In this document: positions 8,085 to 14,717 of the stretch, piece by piece
Layout: every line of letters begins with the position of its first letter
Position numbering within the stretch: the first letter of the stretch is position 1
Assembly: GCA_002362105.1 (NCBI GenBank)
Contig: DETD01000022.1
Location: 1 to 28,482 of the forward strand
Length of the DNA: 28,482 nt
Reading direction: 5' to 3'
Source: Bacteroidales bacterium UBA3297
Lineage (GTDB): Bacteria > Bacteroidota > Bacteroidia > Bacteroidales > Paludibacteraceae
Translations under genes and position numbers: made by a program
The notes under the pieces: model-generated
What the model saw: the letters and a program-made list of their open reading frames with translations, nothing else
What the model was told of the DNA's origin: nothing
Database searches by the model: none

Positions 8085-8912
8085 CTATAGCGAGGCAATC
8101 ACCTCGAAGTCTTGGCTGTCGAAGACATCGGAAATGTGGGTAGATAGTTTTTTCGAAGGTTTTTGTTTGTTGAATTCCTTATTAAGCAGTTCAAGCAAGG
8201 TTGTATCGTAGCGGTAGCCCTCTTCCGCCACTTCGCCGTCTGACTGTACCTTATAATATACACCCTTGTAACCATCGTTCCACATAAACTTGAAAGTAGC
8301 GTCACCACCCTTGTAAGGAAGGTTATAAACCTTAACGCGATCGTAATCGTCTTCCGACTCTGGTCTTTCCGGATCGCTGTCATCTTTTACCGGAATGTCG
8401 TACATTGCCAACAAAGAAGGGTCGACACTATCTATTGCCGAACTGAACCGCCACTCGTCGGACGACATAATATGGAACAACAAAAAAACAGTAACATTCG
8501 TATTGGCAAGCAACCGCCGCAGGCACTCGGCCAATTCGTCGCCAGCGGTTTTAGCGCTAATTATAAACACATAAGTTGGAGTAGTTGGCAGGAAATCAGC
8601 ATCTGGCAGTTCGCAAAACGCCATCTGCCTAACATCGCCAGCCAAAAACTTCAAAAGAAGAGAGCGATTGGAAACAGAATAGCCAGCTCCATAAACGCAA
8701 GGACAGAGGGACGCGCCCTGCTCCACATCGTCGCAGACAACGGCAGTCAAACTGTCTGAGAATTTGTCTACCAGCTGCCTGACCAACAGTTCCTTCTGCC
8801 TGCGCCTGAGCAGCTCTTCACGTTTTTCATTATGAAATTGGGAAGTGCTGGCATCGGGAATAAGCCGGAACAAATATAATCGAGGGGCTGTATTTTCCGT
8901 TTCCTTTGCCAT
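8085..8912 (-). CDS. Hypothetical cytoplasmic protein
   Basis: A 275-residue protein that I do not recognise. It has no signal peptide or membrane helix. The N-terminal third is basic and contains REELLRRRQKELLVRQ, likely a helix. A middle segment TPTYVFIISAKTAGDEL...NVTVFLLFHI looks like two buried strands of an alpha/beta fold. The C-terminal part is acidic (DDSDPERPESEDDYD) followed by Lys-rich sequence. The frame extends to 8933, but a -7 box overlaps that upstream Met, so the Met at 8912 (MAKETEN) is preferred. It is monocistronic and lies back to back with the next gene. Confidence 0.7.
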   Translation of the reverse strand: MAKETENTAPRLYLFRLIPDASTSQFHNEKREELLRRRQKELLVRQLVDKFSDSLTAVVCDDVEQGASLCPCVYGAGYSVSNRSLLLKFLAGDVRQMAFCELPDADFLPTTPTYVFIISAKTAGDELAECLRRLLANTNVTVFLLFHIMSSDEWRFSSAIDSVDPSLLAMYDIPVKDDSDPERPESEDDYDRVKVYNLPYKGGDATFKFMWNDGYKGVYYKVQSDGEVAEEGYRYDTTLLELLNKEFNKQKPSKKLSTHISDVFDSQDFEVIASL

Positions 8913-8934
8913 TTTGTGTTTATATGAATTCATG

Positions 8935-8942
8935 CAAAGATA
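8935..8942 (-). promoter_or_regulatory. -7 box of the gene at 8085-8912
   Basis: The minus strand reads TATCTTTG (TAnnTTTG), 22 nt before the ATG at 8912. A transcript starting just downstream would exclude the Met at 8933. Confidence 0.45.
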
Positions 8943-9568
8943 ATAAATTTGGTTTGTCTGCTAAACGAAAGCAACCAAATACTCGTGTACAACCTCCCTT
9001 TTCGGGCGAAAACAGTCTGCAAACAACAGACATTTACCCCCCCAAAAGCCCCATAGATTACTGATTTTTACAAAAAAATTGCAAATTTTCGCAAAAAAAA
9101 CCGCAAAAAACTTCGTAATTCAACAACTTCTATATATTTGCGAGAAAAATAAAAAAATAGAATTAATCTAATTAGAACAAAAATAACTGAATATATATTA
9201 AACTCGCCTATGAAAATAATACCAAACCCGGGTTGCGACAAAACCGCATCCCCCTTTTATTTGCAAAAGTATGCCTACACCTCGAGAAAACTTATGTAAG
9301 AGCCAATTGCTGATAAAAAAGCAAGAATAATTTGGAGGTATGTATATTTTTTGTATATTTACAGAATAGATAGACATATCTCTTAAAATATGTTAACATT
9401 AAAGTAAGATTGTGCATTTAAACCAATTGTTTTTCCAGTTAAATTCTTTAAATTTGGAATTGCAATAAATCTTAAACGTCCATTCCTTGTAAAGGGATAA
9501 TACCTAAAACATTCATACAGTTCTCTTCTAATATGGATGAAAAGTCTAATTCTTAATACTTAGAAGTA
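8943..9568. other. AT-rich intergenic region between divergent genes
   Basis: No convincing gene. A perfect -7 box TATATTTG at 9133-9140 lies upstream of a 29-codon reading frame at 9210-9299 (starts MKIIPNPGCDK), which has no support beyond that. The downstream part holds the promoter of the gene at 9569. A small RNA is possible but I see no clear fold. Confidence 0.4.
9427..9456 (+). promoter_or_regulatory. Predicted promoter of the exported protein at 9569
   Basis: TTG at 9427-9429, 19 nt, then TAAATTTG at 9449-9456 (perfect -7 box). The predicted 5' leader is about 105 nt, long for this window. Confidence 0.5.
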
Positions 9569-10465
9569 ATGAATATAGTGAAGAATATAAAACGAATACT
9601 ATTCTATATGATGTTGCTGTTGATTGGGTTCAACTGCAACGCTAAATCACACCATAGTAAAAAGTGCATCCACAACAAGCTCCAAAACAAAAGCACGTTT
9701 TGGAAAGGCTTACAATGGGGTAGTATCATCAACTTTGAAAACGACACTGTAAACGAAGCCCATTTGAAAGAGAACGCCTTACTCTATGATGTGAATTTCG
9801 TATTCAGTCACGTTCCAATCGACGAAGGACCTGTTGAAGTTGACACTGCGAACAGCAAGAAACTTTATATTTATTTTTCGTTCATGATGCCTGAAGACAG
9901 CGAAGCTTTAAAGGCATGGAAAAGCCAGTATTCTTACGTAGGCAACAAAAATGACTCAGAAGTTGATTTAGAGCCTTTTGCTACAACCGACAACGACTCA
10001 ATCAATCCGTTTAGTTTTGGCATGTCGTACAGAATGGCTAACGATAGCATTTTTATTGAAAGTAAACGCGGAGAATTCGATGGAGATCCGAACAGTATAA
10101 ACGGACTTTGGAAAATGCAAAAATACAATATGGTCTTCATATCGAAAGAAAGCGCTCCAAGATACGACCAAGACAAATTGGGCGATATGAATAATGCAAA
10201 GGCCTACGACTACCTCAACAACTTTAAGTCGAAAGACAAGGGCATTATGTACATCTACGTTGAAGGAACCAATACAGCTTACCTCAAATATTATTACTGG
10301 ATAGAGAACAAAAAACTGTACTTGCTAAACAAGTCTAAAAACTACTTGATGGTTATCCCTTACAGCATTACCAACAACGGAATGACCCTGAACTATATAA
10401 TAAAGGAGCACGAAATGCCAAAGTCCATCGTCGATTACATCGACAGGACACAAGCTAGCAAATAA
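9569..10465 (+). CDS. Hypothetical exported protein
   Basis: A 298-residue protein with a basic N-terminus and hydrophobic segment (residues 11-21) ending FNCNA, read as a signal peptide with cleavage near residue 25. The Cys is not in a standard lipobox. The mature protein is rich in Lys, Asn, Asp and Tyr. It has alternating hydrophobic stretches (KLYIYFSFMM, NMVFIS, GIMYIYVEG, NYLMVIPYSI) suggesting a beta-rich fold of the kind seen in lipocalin-like or other periplasmic proteins. The segment LKYYYWIENKKLYLLN resembles lipocalin-like 'YYWIxxxKLYL' strands, but I cannot assign a family. It stands alone, with a long leader and its own hairpin downstream. Confidence 0.7.
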   Translation: MNIVKNIKRILFYMMLLLIGFNCNAKSHHSKKCIHNKLQNKSTFWKGLQWGSIINFENDTVNEAHLKENALLYDVNFVFSHVPIDEGPVEVDTANSKKLYIYFSFMMPEDSEALKAWKSQYSYVGNKNDSEVDLEPFATTDNDSINPFSFGMSYRMANDSIFIESKRGEFDGDPNSINGLWKMQKYNMVFISKESAPRYDQDKLGDMNNAKAYDYLNNFKSKDKGIMYIYVEGTNTAYLKYYYWIENKKLYLLNKSKNYLMVIPYSITNNGMTLNYIIKEHEMPKSIVDYIDRTQASK

Positions 10466-10476
10466 GAAAACAAAAG

Positions 10477-10517
10477 TCGTGTTTGTGGTTGCTATACTCC
10501 TCTAGCCACAAACACGA
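10477..10517 (+). terminator. Hairpin after the exported protein gene
   Basis: A perfect 12-bp stem TCGTGTTTGTGG (10477-10488) with CCACAAACACGA (10506-10517). The tail is TAATTAATTT rather than a T-run, so termination may be partial. Confidence 0.55.
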
Positions 10518-10579
10518 TAATTAATTTAAAGCCGAACCATGGTGTTTCGGCCTCTTTACATACAAATACAAATTACACA

Positions 10580-11119
10580 ATGGCTAACAAGTATTCAGGA
10601 ACACAAACAGAAAAGAACCTAGAAGCAGCGTTTGCCGGCGAAAGCCAGGCGCGCAACAAATACACTTACTTTGCATCGAAAGCAAAGAAAGAAGGTTATG
10701 AACAAATTGCCGCTCTCTTCCTAAAAACTGCTGACAACGAAAAAGAACACGCAAAAATGTGGTTTAAGGAATTAGCTGGAATAGGTTCTACCGCTGAAAA
10801 CCTTGCAGATGCCGCCAATGGTGAAAACTATGAATGGACCGACATGTACGAGGGTTTTGCCAAGACAGCAGAAGAAGAGGGATTTCCAGAACTGGCTGCA
10901 AAATTCCGTTTGGTTGCAGCAATTGAAAAACACCACGAAGAACGCTACCGCGCACTCTTGAAGAATGTGGAAACACAACAAGTTTTTGCAAAGAGCGAAG
11001 TCAAAGTTTGGGAATGCCGGAACTGCGGACACATTGTAATAGGTACCAAAGCACCAGATGTTTGTCCTACCTGCAACCATCCACAAGCCTACTTTGAGGT
11101 CAATGCTGAAAATTACTGA
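10580..11119 (+). CDS. rbr: Rubrerythrin
   Basis: A 179-residue cytoplasmic peroxide-reducing protein of anaerobes. The N-terminal four-helix domain carries the diiron ligand motifs: Glu21 in GESQARNKY, Glu54 and His57 in DNEKEH, and the Glu cluster of IEKHHEERY (116-123). The C-terminal rubredoxin domain binds one iron through Cys146, Cys149, Cys162 and Cys165 (CRNCG, CPTC). Length and domain order are those of canonical rubrerythrin. It reduces hydrogen peroxide to water with electrons from NAD(P)H via rubredoxin-type partners. It is monocistronic, with a short hairpin (10531-10551) just upstream and a strong terminator downstream. Confidence 0.97.
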   Translation: MANKYSGTQTEKNLEAAFAGESQARNKYTYFASKAKKEGYEQIAALFLKTADNEKEHAKMWFKELAGIGSTAENLADAANGENYEWTDMYEGFAKTAEEEGFPELAAKFRLVAAIEKHHEERYRALLKNVETQQVFAKSEVKVWECRNCGHIVIGTKAPDVCPTCNHPQAYFEVNAENY

Positions 11120-11144
11120 TTACACTGTAAATCGACACTAAAAA

Positions 11145-11172
11145 AGCCGGACTTTAGTCCGGCTTTTTTATT
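11145..11172 (+). terminator. Rho-independent terminator after rubrerythrin
   Basis: Stem AGCCGGAC (11145-11152), loop TTTA, GTCCGGCT (11157-11164), then TTTTT. The A-run on the left side could also stop minus-strand transcription coming from 11206. Confidence 0.9.
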
Positions 11173-11205
11173 ACTTATTTTCAGCCAAAACATTCCGAGG
11201 ATTTC

Positions 11206-11979
11206 CTAAAAACGCCTGATTTCGTTGGGATAGTAAAGGAAAGGCCCCAGCCGTAGCGACTTCTCACTTCCATCGACAATAAACCACGGAGCGGAAAAAG
11301 GATGCTTCAGGTTACGCAACACATGCAAGTCGCGCGCGGGCGTATTTCCCTCTGCCAAAAGAAAGGCAAGCTCACCTGTCGAGGCATTCACAGCGACATC
11401 GACCACTAAGACCGCATGCCCGTATGCGGCACCCTTGCGTGCTGGATACACAAAAACATCGCCCGGCTTCAGATTCTTCAGACTCACTGGTGTCAGATAC
11501 TTACTGAGCGACAACGTGCTAGCCATTCCATATACTTTCTTCAAATATGCCTCGAACGCTTTTCTTGACGCGCCACCCGTATAACTCATCAGCTTGCCGT
11601 TCACATCCTTATAGGCAATTTGGCTATAACGTTTGTTTTTGTACAGATATTCGGCGTGCAAACGGATGCAGGCGTCGGCACACTGTTCCCAATTACTGAT
11701 TAACGCAACATCTAGAACCGCATAGTTCAGTTGCTGTAAGTTGGCATTTCCCCCTGTAAACAGCTGCACTTTAGTATGTGCACCCTTCAGTTCGATGTCG
11801 CGAAGGAAAGTGGTAAATTTACCATCGCCCACACGCTTAAATCCACTCGGCACCGGAATTGAACCAATCGTCTTATAATTGTGCGGATTGCTGTACGACA
11901 GAACATAAAGATAGCCTCCGGCAAGACAACCCAACACCAACAAGAAGACCATAAAACCAATAAAGATACGTTTTACCAT
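11206..11979 (-). CDS. DUF4846 family membrane-anchored protein
   Basis: A 257-residue protein with an N-terminal signal anchor (MVKRIFIGFMVFLLVLGCLAGGYLYV) and a periplasmic domain matching DUF4846 as I know it: WEQCADACIRLHAEYLY, then FTGG/YTGG turns, KPGDVFVYP and YGHAVLVVDVAV near the C-terminus. The G-D-V-F plus GHA/VVD pattern recalls papain-like NlpC/P60 folds. That likeness is my inference and no catalytic Cys is evident. Function is unknown. The frame is open to 12093, but a -7 box at 12034-12041 lies inside the extension, so the Met at 11979 is chosen. It is divergent from the YbaK/ProX gene. Confidence 0.78.
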   Translation of the reverse strand: MVKRIFIGFMVFLLVLGCLAGGYLYVLSYSNPHNYKTIGSIPVPSGFKRVGDGKFTTFLRDIELKGAHTKVQLFTGGNANLQQLNYAVLDVALISNWEQCADACIRLHAEYLYKNKRYSQIAYKDVNGKLMSYTGGASRKAFEAYLKKVYGMASTLSLSKYLTPVSLKNLKPGDVFVYPARKGAAYGHAVLVVDVAVNASTGELAFLLAEGNTPARDLHVLRNLKHPFSAPWFIVDGSEKSLRLGPFLYYPNEIRRF

Positions 11980-12033
11980 AGAATTTACTATTTCTGGCCG
12001 AAGGACCACAAAAAATTGCTTGATTGACAAACA

Positions 12034-12041
12034 CAAACTTA
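12034..12041 (-). promoter_or_regulatory. -7 box of the DUF4846 gene
   Basis: The minus strand reads TAAGTTTG, a perfect TAnnTTTG. It lies 55 nt before the ATG at 11979 and inside the longer open frame. Confidence 0.45.
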
Positions 12042-12120
12042 CATGAAAACAGAAAAAGATAAAAGCAACAGGGTTCAATAATTTATCGGTCACCCTAACT
12101 TTCCGACCGTTTTTCTAGTT

Positions 12121-12128
12121 ACCTTTGT
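12121..12128 (+). promoter_or_regulatory. -7 box of the YbaK/ProX-type gene
   Basis: TACCTTTG, a perfect TAnnTTTG, 15 nt before the ATG at 12143. Confidence 0.5.
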
Positions 12129-12142
12129 AAAAAATTAAAGAG

Positions 12143-12691
12143 ATGGAACTTTACAACGGACAACCTACCACAAGCGAAGGCAGAAGCGAAACTGAAATAA
12201 ACGTATACGCATTGTTGAACCACCTAGGCATACCTTACAACACCCTGTGCCACAATGCCGCCCACACGATGGAAGAGTGTGCCGAAGTAGAAAAAACGCT
12301 GGGCGCGCCCATTTGTAAAAATCTATTTTTATGTAACCGACAGCAGACCCAGTTTTACTTGGTGATGCTGCCAGGAGACAAAGTATTCAAAACCAAGCAA
12401 ATAACTTCGCAATTAGGCTGTGCCCGACTCTCATTTGCAAACGAAGAGCATATGTGGGACCTGCTGCGCATACACCCTGGAGCCGTGTCACCAATGGGAT
12501 TGATGAACGACACCGAGAAGAAAGTGTTGCTTGTAATCGACAAAGACCTTTTCGAAAACGACACCTTCGGTTGTCACCCGTGTGTTAACACGGCATCGAT
12601 GAAACTTTCGCTGCACGACCTGCTTACCAAATTCCTCCCCGCCATCGGTCACGAATACCGCACGGTAGAATTGACAGGGGAAGAGGAATAA
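12143..12691 (+). CDS. YbaK/ProX-type aminoacyl-tRNA deacylase
   Basis: A 182-residue stand-alone editing domain of the YbaK/ProRS-INS superfamily. Such proteins hydrolyse mischarged aminoacyl-tRNA, for example Ala-tRNA(Pro), in the cytoplasm. Matching features are the N-terminal helix-strand with GIPY.T..H..A.T, KNLFLCN, FYLVMLPGDKVFKTKQI (the conserved Lys of the active site), the loop HPGAVSPMGL, and the C-terminal GCHPCVNTASMKLS, where ProX-like proteins have GFHPn.N..T..ls. The pattern fits the ProX/PrdX branch rather than YbaK/EbsC. It is monocistronic and convergent with the AraC gene. Confidence 0.9.
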   Translation: MELYNGQPTTSEGRSETEINVYALLNHLGIPYNTLCHNAAHTMEECAEVEKTLGAPICKNLFLCNRQQTQFYLVMLPGDKVFKTKQITSQLGCARLSFANEEHMWDLLRIHPGAVSPMGLMNDTEKKVLLVIDKDLFENDTFGCHPCVNTASMKLSLHDLLTKFLPAIGHEYRTVELTGEEE

Positions 12692-12725
12692 AGAAACAAA
12701 GTGGGGAAAAACAAAATTTCCTCAT

Positions 12726-13862
12726 TTACACCAACTTCTGGCTAACTTTCCACGCAACAGGACTAGTACCCGTAATTTCTTTGAAGTGACGGCTGAAATT
12801 AGTTTGGTCGGAATAACCGACTCGCGTACAGATATCGGCTAGTGTTAGGCTCGGATTCTCACGCATAATACCCTTAGCTTCGGCAATACGCAACTCGTTA
12901 ATAAAGGTGTTGAAATTCTTTCCTTCGTTTTGATTGATAGTTGCCGACAAAGTATTCCTATTCGTTCCCAATAACTGCGCCAACTGCACAATGGTGATAC
13001 CCGAACGCAGATAATACTTGTTAGTTACCACACGATTCCTCCAACTTTTCCATATTTCGCTGGCATCGGAACGCCCGGCCGGATAATCAGAATCCTGCAT
13101 CGAAGCGGCATTCTCGTTTTTGGGATCATTGGCCGGCAAAAATGTCTTTGGATATTGTATATAAATGAACCCCGAGCCAAAATAGAGGAGCAAAATAATG
13201 AGGTTTGCAATGGCACACACAATAATGTTTGGCGATAACGATACTACAAAAGTCGAAACCAAAACCACAATTGTGAACATGAAACTACAATGTATGTACC
13301 TCAATCCCTTTTTGTTTATAACCGCCGACGGGTTTTCTTCTTTTTCCTTCAGAGCAGCCTCCTCCGAGAAGAACGTCCTTATATAGTACACAGCACAGCC
13401 CACATAGTAGAAGAACCACAATGTACGTACCATGATGTCGGGGGTATCTAGAGAAAAAATGTTTTCGAAAAAATAGCTGTAACTGTCAATGCGGTGATAG
13501 CCCTTCACCAAGAGGCATATGCCGCAAACAACAGAAAACAATAAGAAAGGAGATACGGTTTTTAATACATACTTTAGCTCGAAATACTTGGAATTAAGCA
13601 TATTAATATGCGAAATACCCAACAAGTGAACTTGAAAAGAGGTCGTGAAAATAAACGGCAGACAAAACAAGTCTGTCGGATAGTAACTCGATTTATATGC
13701 ACAAAATACCCCCAAATACACAAAGGTGAAAGACATTAACCTTAAAGAAACCGTGTAGTTAGTGGTATCGATATTTTTGGGTAGGGGTATAACGAGCGAT
13801 ACAACCGCCATTACGAACAAGCCTACGACCAAACTATTTAATAAAAAACCAAAAATAACCAT
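12726..13862 (-). CDS. Membrane-bound AraC-family transcriptional regulator
   Basis: A 378-residue protein with about seven hydrophobic helices in residues 1-240, then a charged linker and an AraC/XylS DNA-binding domain (about 283-378). The first HTH is in ITIVQLAQLLGTNRNTLSATINQ. The second, with the family signature, is LTLADICTRVGYSDQTNFSRHFKEITGTSPVAW. This arrangement (7TM-like sensor plus AraC domain) is frequent in Bacteroidota and suggests membrane signal sensing. The ligand is unknown. It is transcribed away from the micropeptide genes and the porin-symporter operon, which are plausible but untested targets. Confidence 0.92.
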   Translation of the reverse strand: MVIFGFLLNSLVVGLFVMAVVSLVIPLPKNIDTTNYTVSLRLMSFTFVYLGVFCAYKSSYYPTDLFCLPFIFTTSFQVHLLGISHINMLNSKYFELKYVLKTVSPFLLFSVVCGICLLVKGYHRIDSYSYFFENIFSLDTPDIMVRTLWFFYYVGCAVYYIRTFFSEEAALKEKEENPSAVINKKGLRYIHCSFMFTIVVLVSTFVVSLSPNIIVCAIANLIILLLYFGSGFIYIQYPKTFLPANDPKNENAASMQDSDYPAGRSDASEIWKSWRNRVVTNKYYLRSGITIVQLAQLLGTNRNTLSATINQNEGKNFNTFINELRIAEAKGIMRENPSLTLADICTRVGYSDQTNFSRHFKEITGTSPVAWKVSQKLV

Positions 13863-13970
13863 AATTTTAATCTACTCCAGAGATTATAAATATAATGCCT
13901 AACTCTGAACAATCGTAAATACATCAAGAAGTTAGTTCCTTCGTGTCAATCTGAAAGGCCACAATACTCT

Positions 13971-13978
13971 CAAAGTTA
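13971..13978 (-). promoter_or_regulatory. Possible -7 box of the AraC gene
   Basis: The minus strand reads TAACTTTG, a perfect TAnnTTTG, about 108 nt before the start. No matching -33 element is seen. Confidence 0.35.
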
Positions 13979-14257
13979 TGAAAACTTTTACAATATACCC
14001 ACACTTACGTCCTTATTTCTCTGTACATTAGTTGTTCTATCAACAAAAATAGTTAAAAGTGGAGAATCAACCACATATTTCTTAAAAAAAACATTATGAA
14101 AGCATCTCTGACATCAGCCGGTATAAACAAGAGCATTTTGTTATGCAAATAGGGGTTACAAGACATTTTGTGAAGAAAAAATGCCTAAACAGAGATAATA
14201 TATGTGATAAACAATGCCATAATGTCAAACAGCAAGCGAAAAAAATCACGAAAAATG

Positions 14258-14288
14258 TTGCACAGTTATGTTTTATAACATAATTTTG
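14258..14288 (+). promoter_or_regulatory. Predicted promoter of the tandem micropeptide genes
   Basis: TTG at 14258-14260, 20 nt, then TAATTTTG at 14281-14288 (perfect -7 box). The predicted transcript starts near 14294 and has a leader of about 65 nt. The leader contains CCGGAGGGG and a five-codon reading frame (14335-14352, MKNSY) that closes 6 nt before the first micropeptide. Confidence 0.55.
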
Positions 14289-14358
14289 CGGTGTCAAAAG
14301 CAACCCGGAGGGGCAAAACTGAAGAGTTGTGGAGATGAAAAATAGTTATTAAGAAAAT

Positions 14359-14415
14359 ATGATTTTATTTAATTACATTCTGGTGAAATTGGCAAAGAGA
14401 GTTGTCAAGTTCTAA
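14359..14415 (+). CDS. Micropeptide 1 of a tandem pair (18 residues)
   Basis: An 18-codon reading frame encoding MILFNYILVKLAKRVVKF. It has no acidic residue, has four basic residues at positions 10, 13, 14 and 17 (one face of an alpha helix), and is otherwise hydrophobic, so a membrane-binding amphipathic helix is predicted. It is homologous to the frame 45 nt downstream: 10 of 18 residues are identical and most others are conservative (F/L, I/L, L/V, L/F, R/K, K/R). Several codon differences are silent, which is the evidence that it is translated. The ribosome site is weak (AAGAAAAT), as is usual in Bacteroidota. I do not recognise a described family. A type I toxin, a secreted modulin-like peptide or a regulatory leader are all possible. 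Confidence 0.65.
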   Translation: MILFNYILVKLAKRVVKF

Positions 14416-14460
14416 TAAGGAGAAAACATTAGTTTTAAACTATATATAATTTAGGAAAAA

Positions 14461-14517
14461 ATGATCGCATTGAATTACCTCGTAGTGAAATTCGTGAAGA
14501 AAGTAGTTAGATTCTAA
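14461..14517 (+). CDS. Micropeptide 2 of a tandem pair (18 residues)
   Basis: An 18-codon reading frame encoding MIALNYLVVKFVKKVVRF, a paralogue of micropeptide 1. Shared residues are MI..NY..VK..K.VV.F with identical length and the same TTC TAA ending. Basic residues again fall at 10, 13, 14 and 17. It is preceded by an AG-rich stretch (TTTAGGAAAAA) immediately before ATG that can serve as its ribosome site. It shares a predicted transcript with copy 1 and is followed by two hairpins. The spacer between the copies (14416-14460) shows no similarity to the reading frames, so conservation is confined to the coding part. Confidence 0.65.
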   Translation: MIALNYLVVKFVKKVVRF

Positions 14518-14539
14518 CTGCAAAAATGTTAGCACAAAA

Positions 14540-14607
14540 GTCCTATTTTATAGTAATAGGACAATGAAGACCGCAAAACGTGACCAGACTTGGCTACGTT
14601 TTTTTTG
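14540..14607 (+). terminator. Two hairpins ending the micropeptide transcript
   Basis: The first stem is GTCCTATT (14540-14547) with AATAGGAC (14555-14562). The second is an imperfect stem AACGTG.CCA / TGG.TACGTT at about 14577-14600 followed by a run of T. The second has the form of an intrinsic terminator. Confidence 0.65.
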
Positions 14608-14616
14608 TGCCTTGTA

Positions 14617-14648
14617 TTTTCCCCATTAGAAGTATTTTCCTACTTTTG
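14617..14648 (+). promoter_or_regulatory. Predicted promoter of the porin-symporter operon
   Basis: TTTT at 14617-14620, 20 nt, then TACTTTTG at 14641-14648 (perfect -7 box). The leader to the porin start is about 65 nt and contains a 14-codon reading frame. Confidence 0.5.
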
Positions 14649-14669
14649 TATTAATTAAAATAGAGATAC

Positions 14670-14714
14670 ATGAAAAAATTTATATATGTTTGGATTAACA
14701 TTATACACATCTAA
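14670..14714 (+). CDS. Possible 14-residue leader peptide before the porin
   Basis: A 14-codon reading frame encoding MKKFIYVWINIIHI lies between the predicted promoter and the porin. Its TAA ends 3 nt before the porin ATG, close enough for translational coupling. It is hydrophobic and aromatic with a short basic start. It could control porin translation or be a chance frame in an AT-rich leader. Confidence 0.35.
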   Translation: MKKFIYVWINIIHI

Positions 14715-14717
14715 TAC

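Noticed and set aside
9210..9299. A 29-codon frame (starts MKIIPNPGCDK) behind a -7 box at 9133
   Set aside because: No -33 element, no ribosome site and no similarity to anything recognised.
14097..14153. Another 18-codon frame (MKASLTSAGINKSILLCK) upstream of the micropeptide promoter
   Set aside because: Same length as the micropeptides by chance. It shows no residue similarity and lacks the cationic amphipathic pattern.
14143..14283. A 46-codon plus-strand frame (starts MQIGVTRHFVKKK)
   Set aside because: No ribosome-binding sequence, its stop overlaps the micropeptide -7 box, and no paralogue supports it. Kept only as a weak possibility.
14094..14303. A 69-codon minus-strand frame in the AraC-porin gap
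   Set aside because: Low-complexity Phe/Cys/Leu-rich product without ribosome site or promoter; it overlaps the micropeptide promoter.
14294..14600. A classical type I toxin-antitoxin pair with an antisense RNA
   Set aside because: No TAnnTTTG box was found on the minus strand across 14300-14600, so an antisense RNA is not supported. The toxin idea is kept only as one option.
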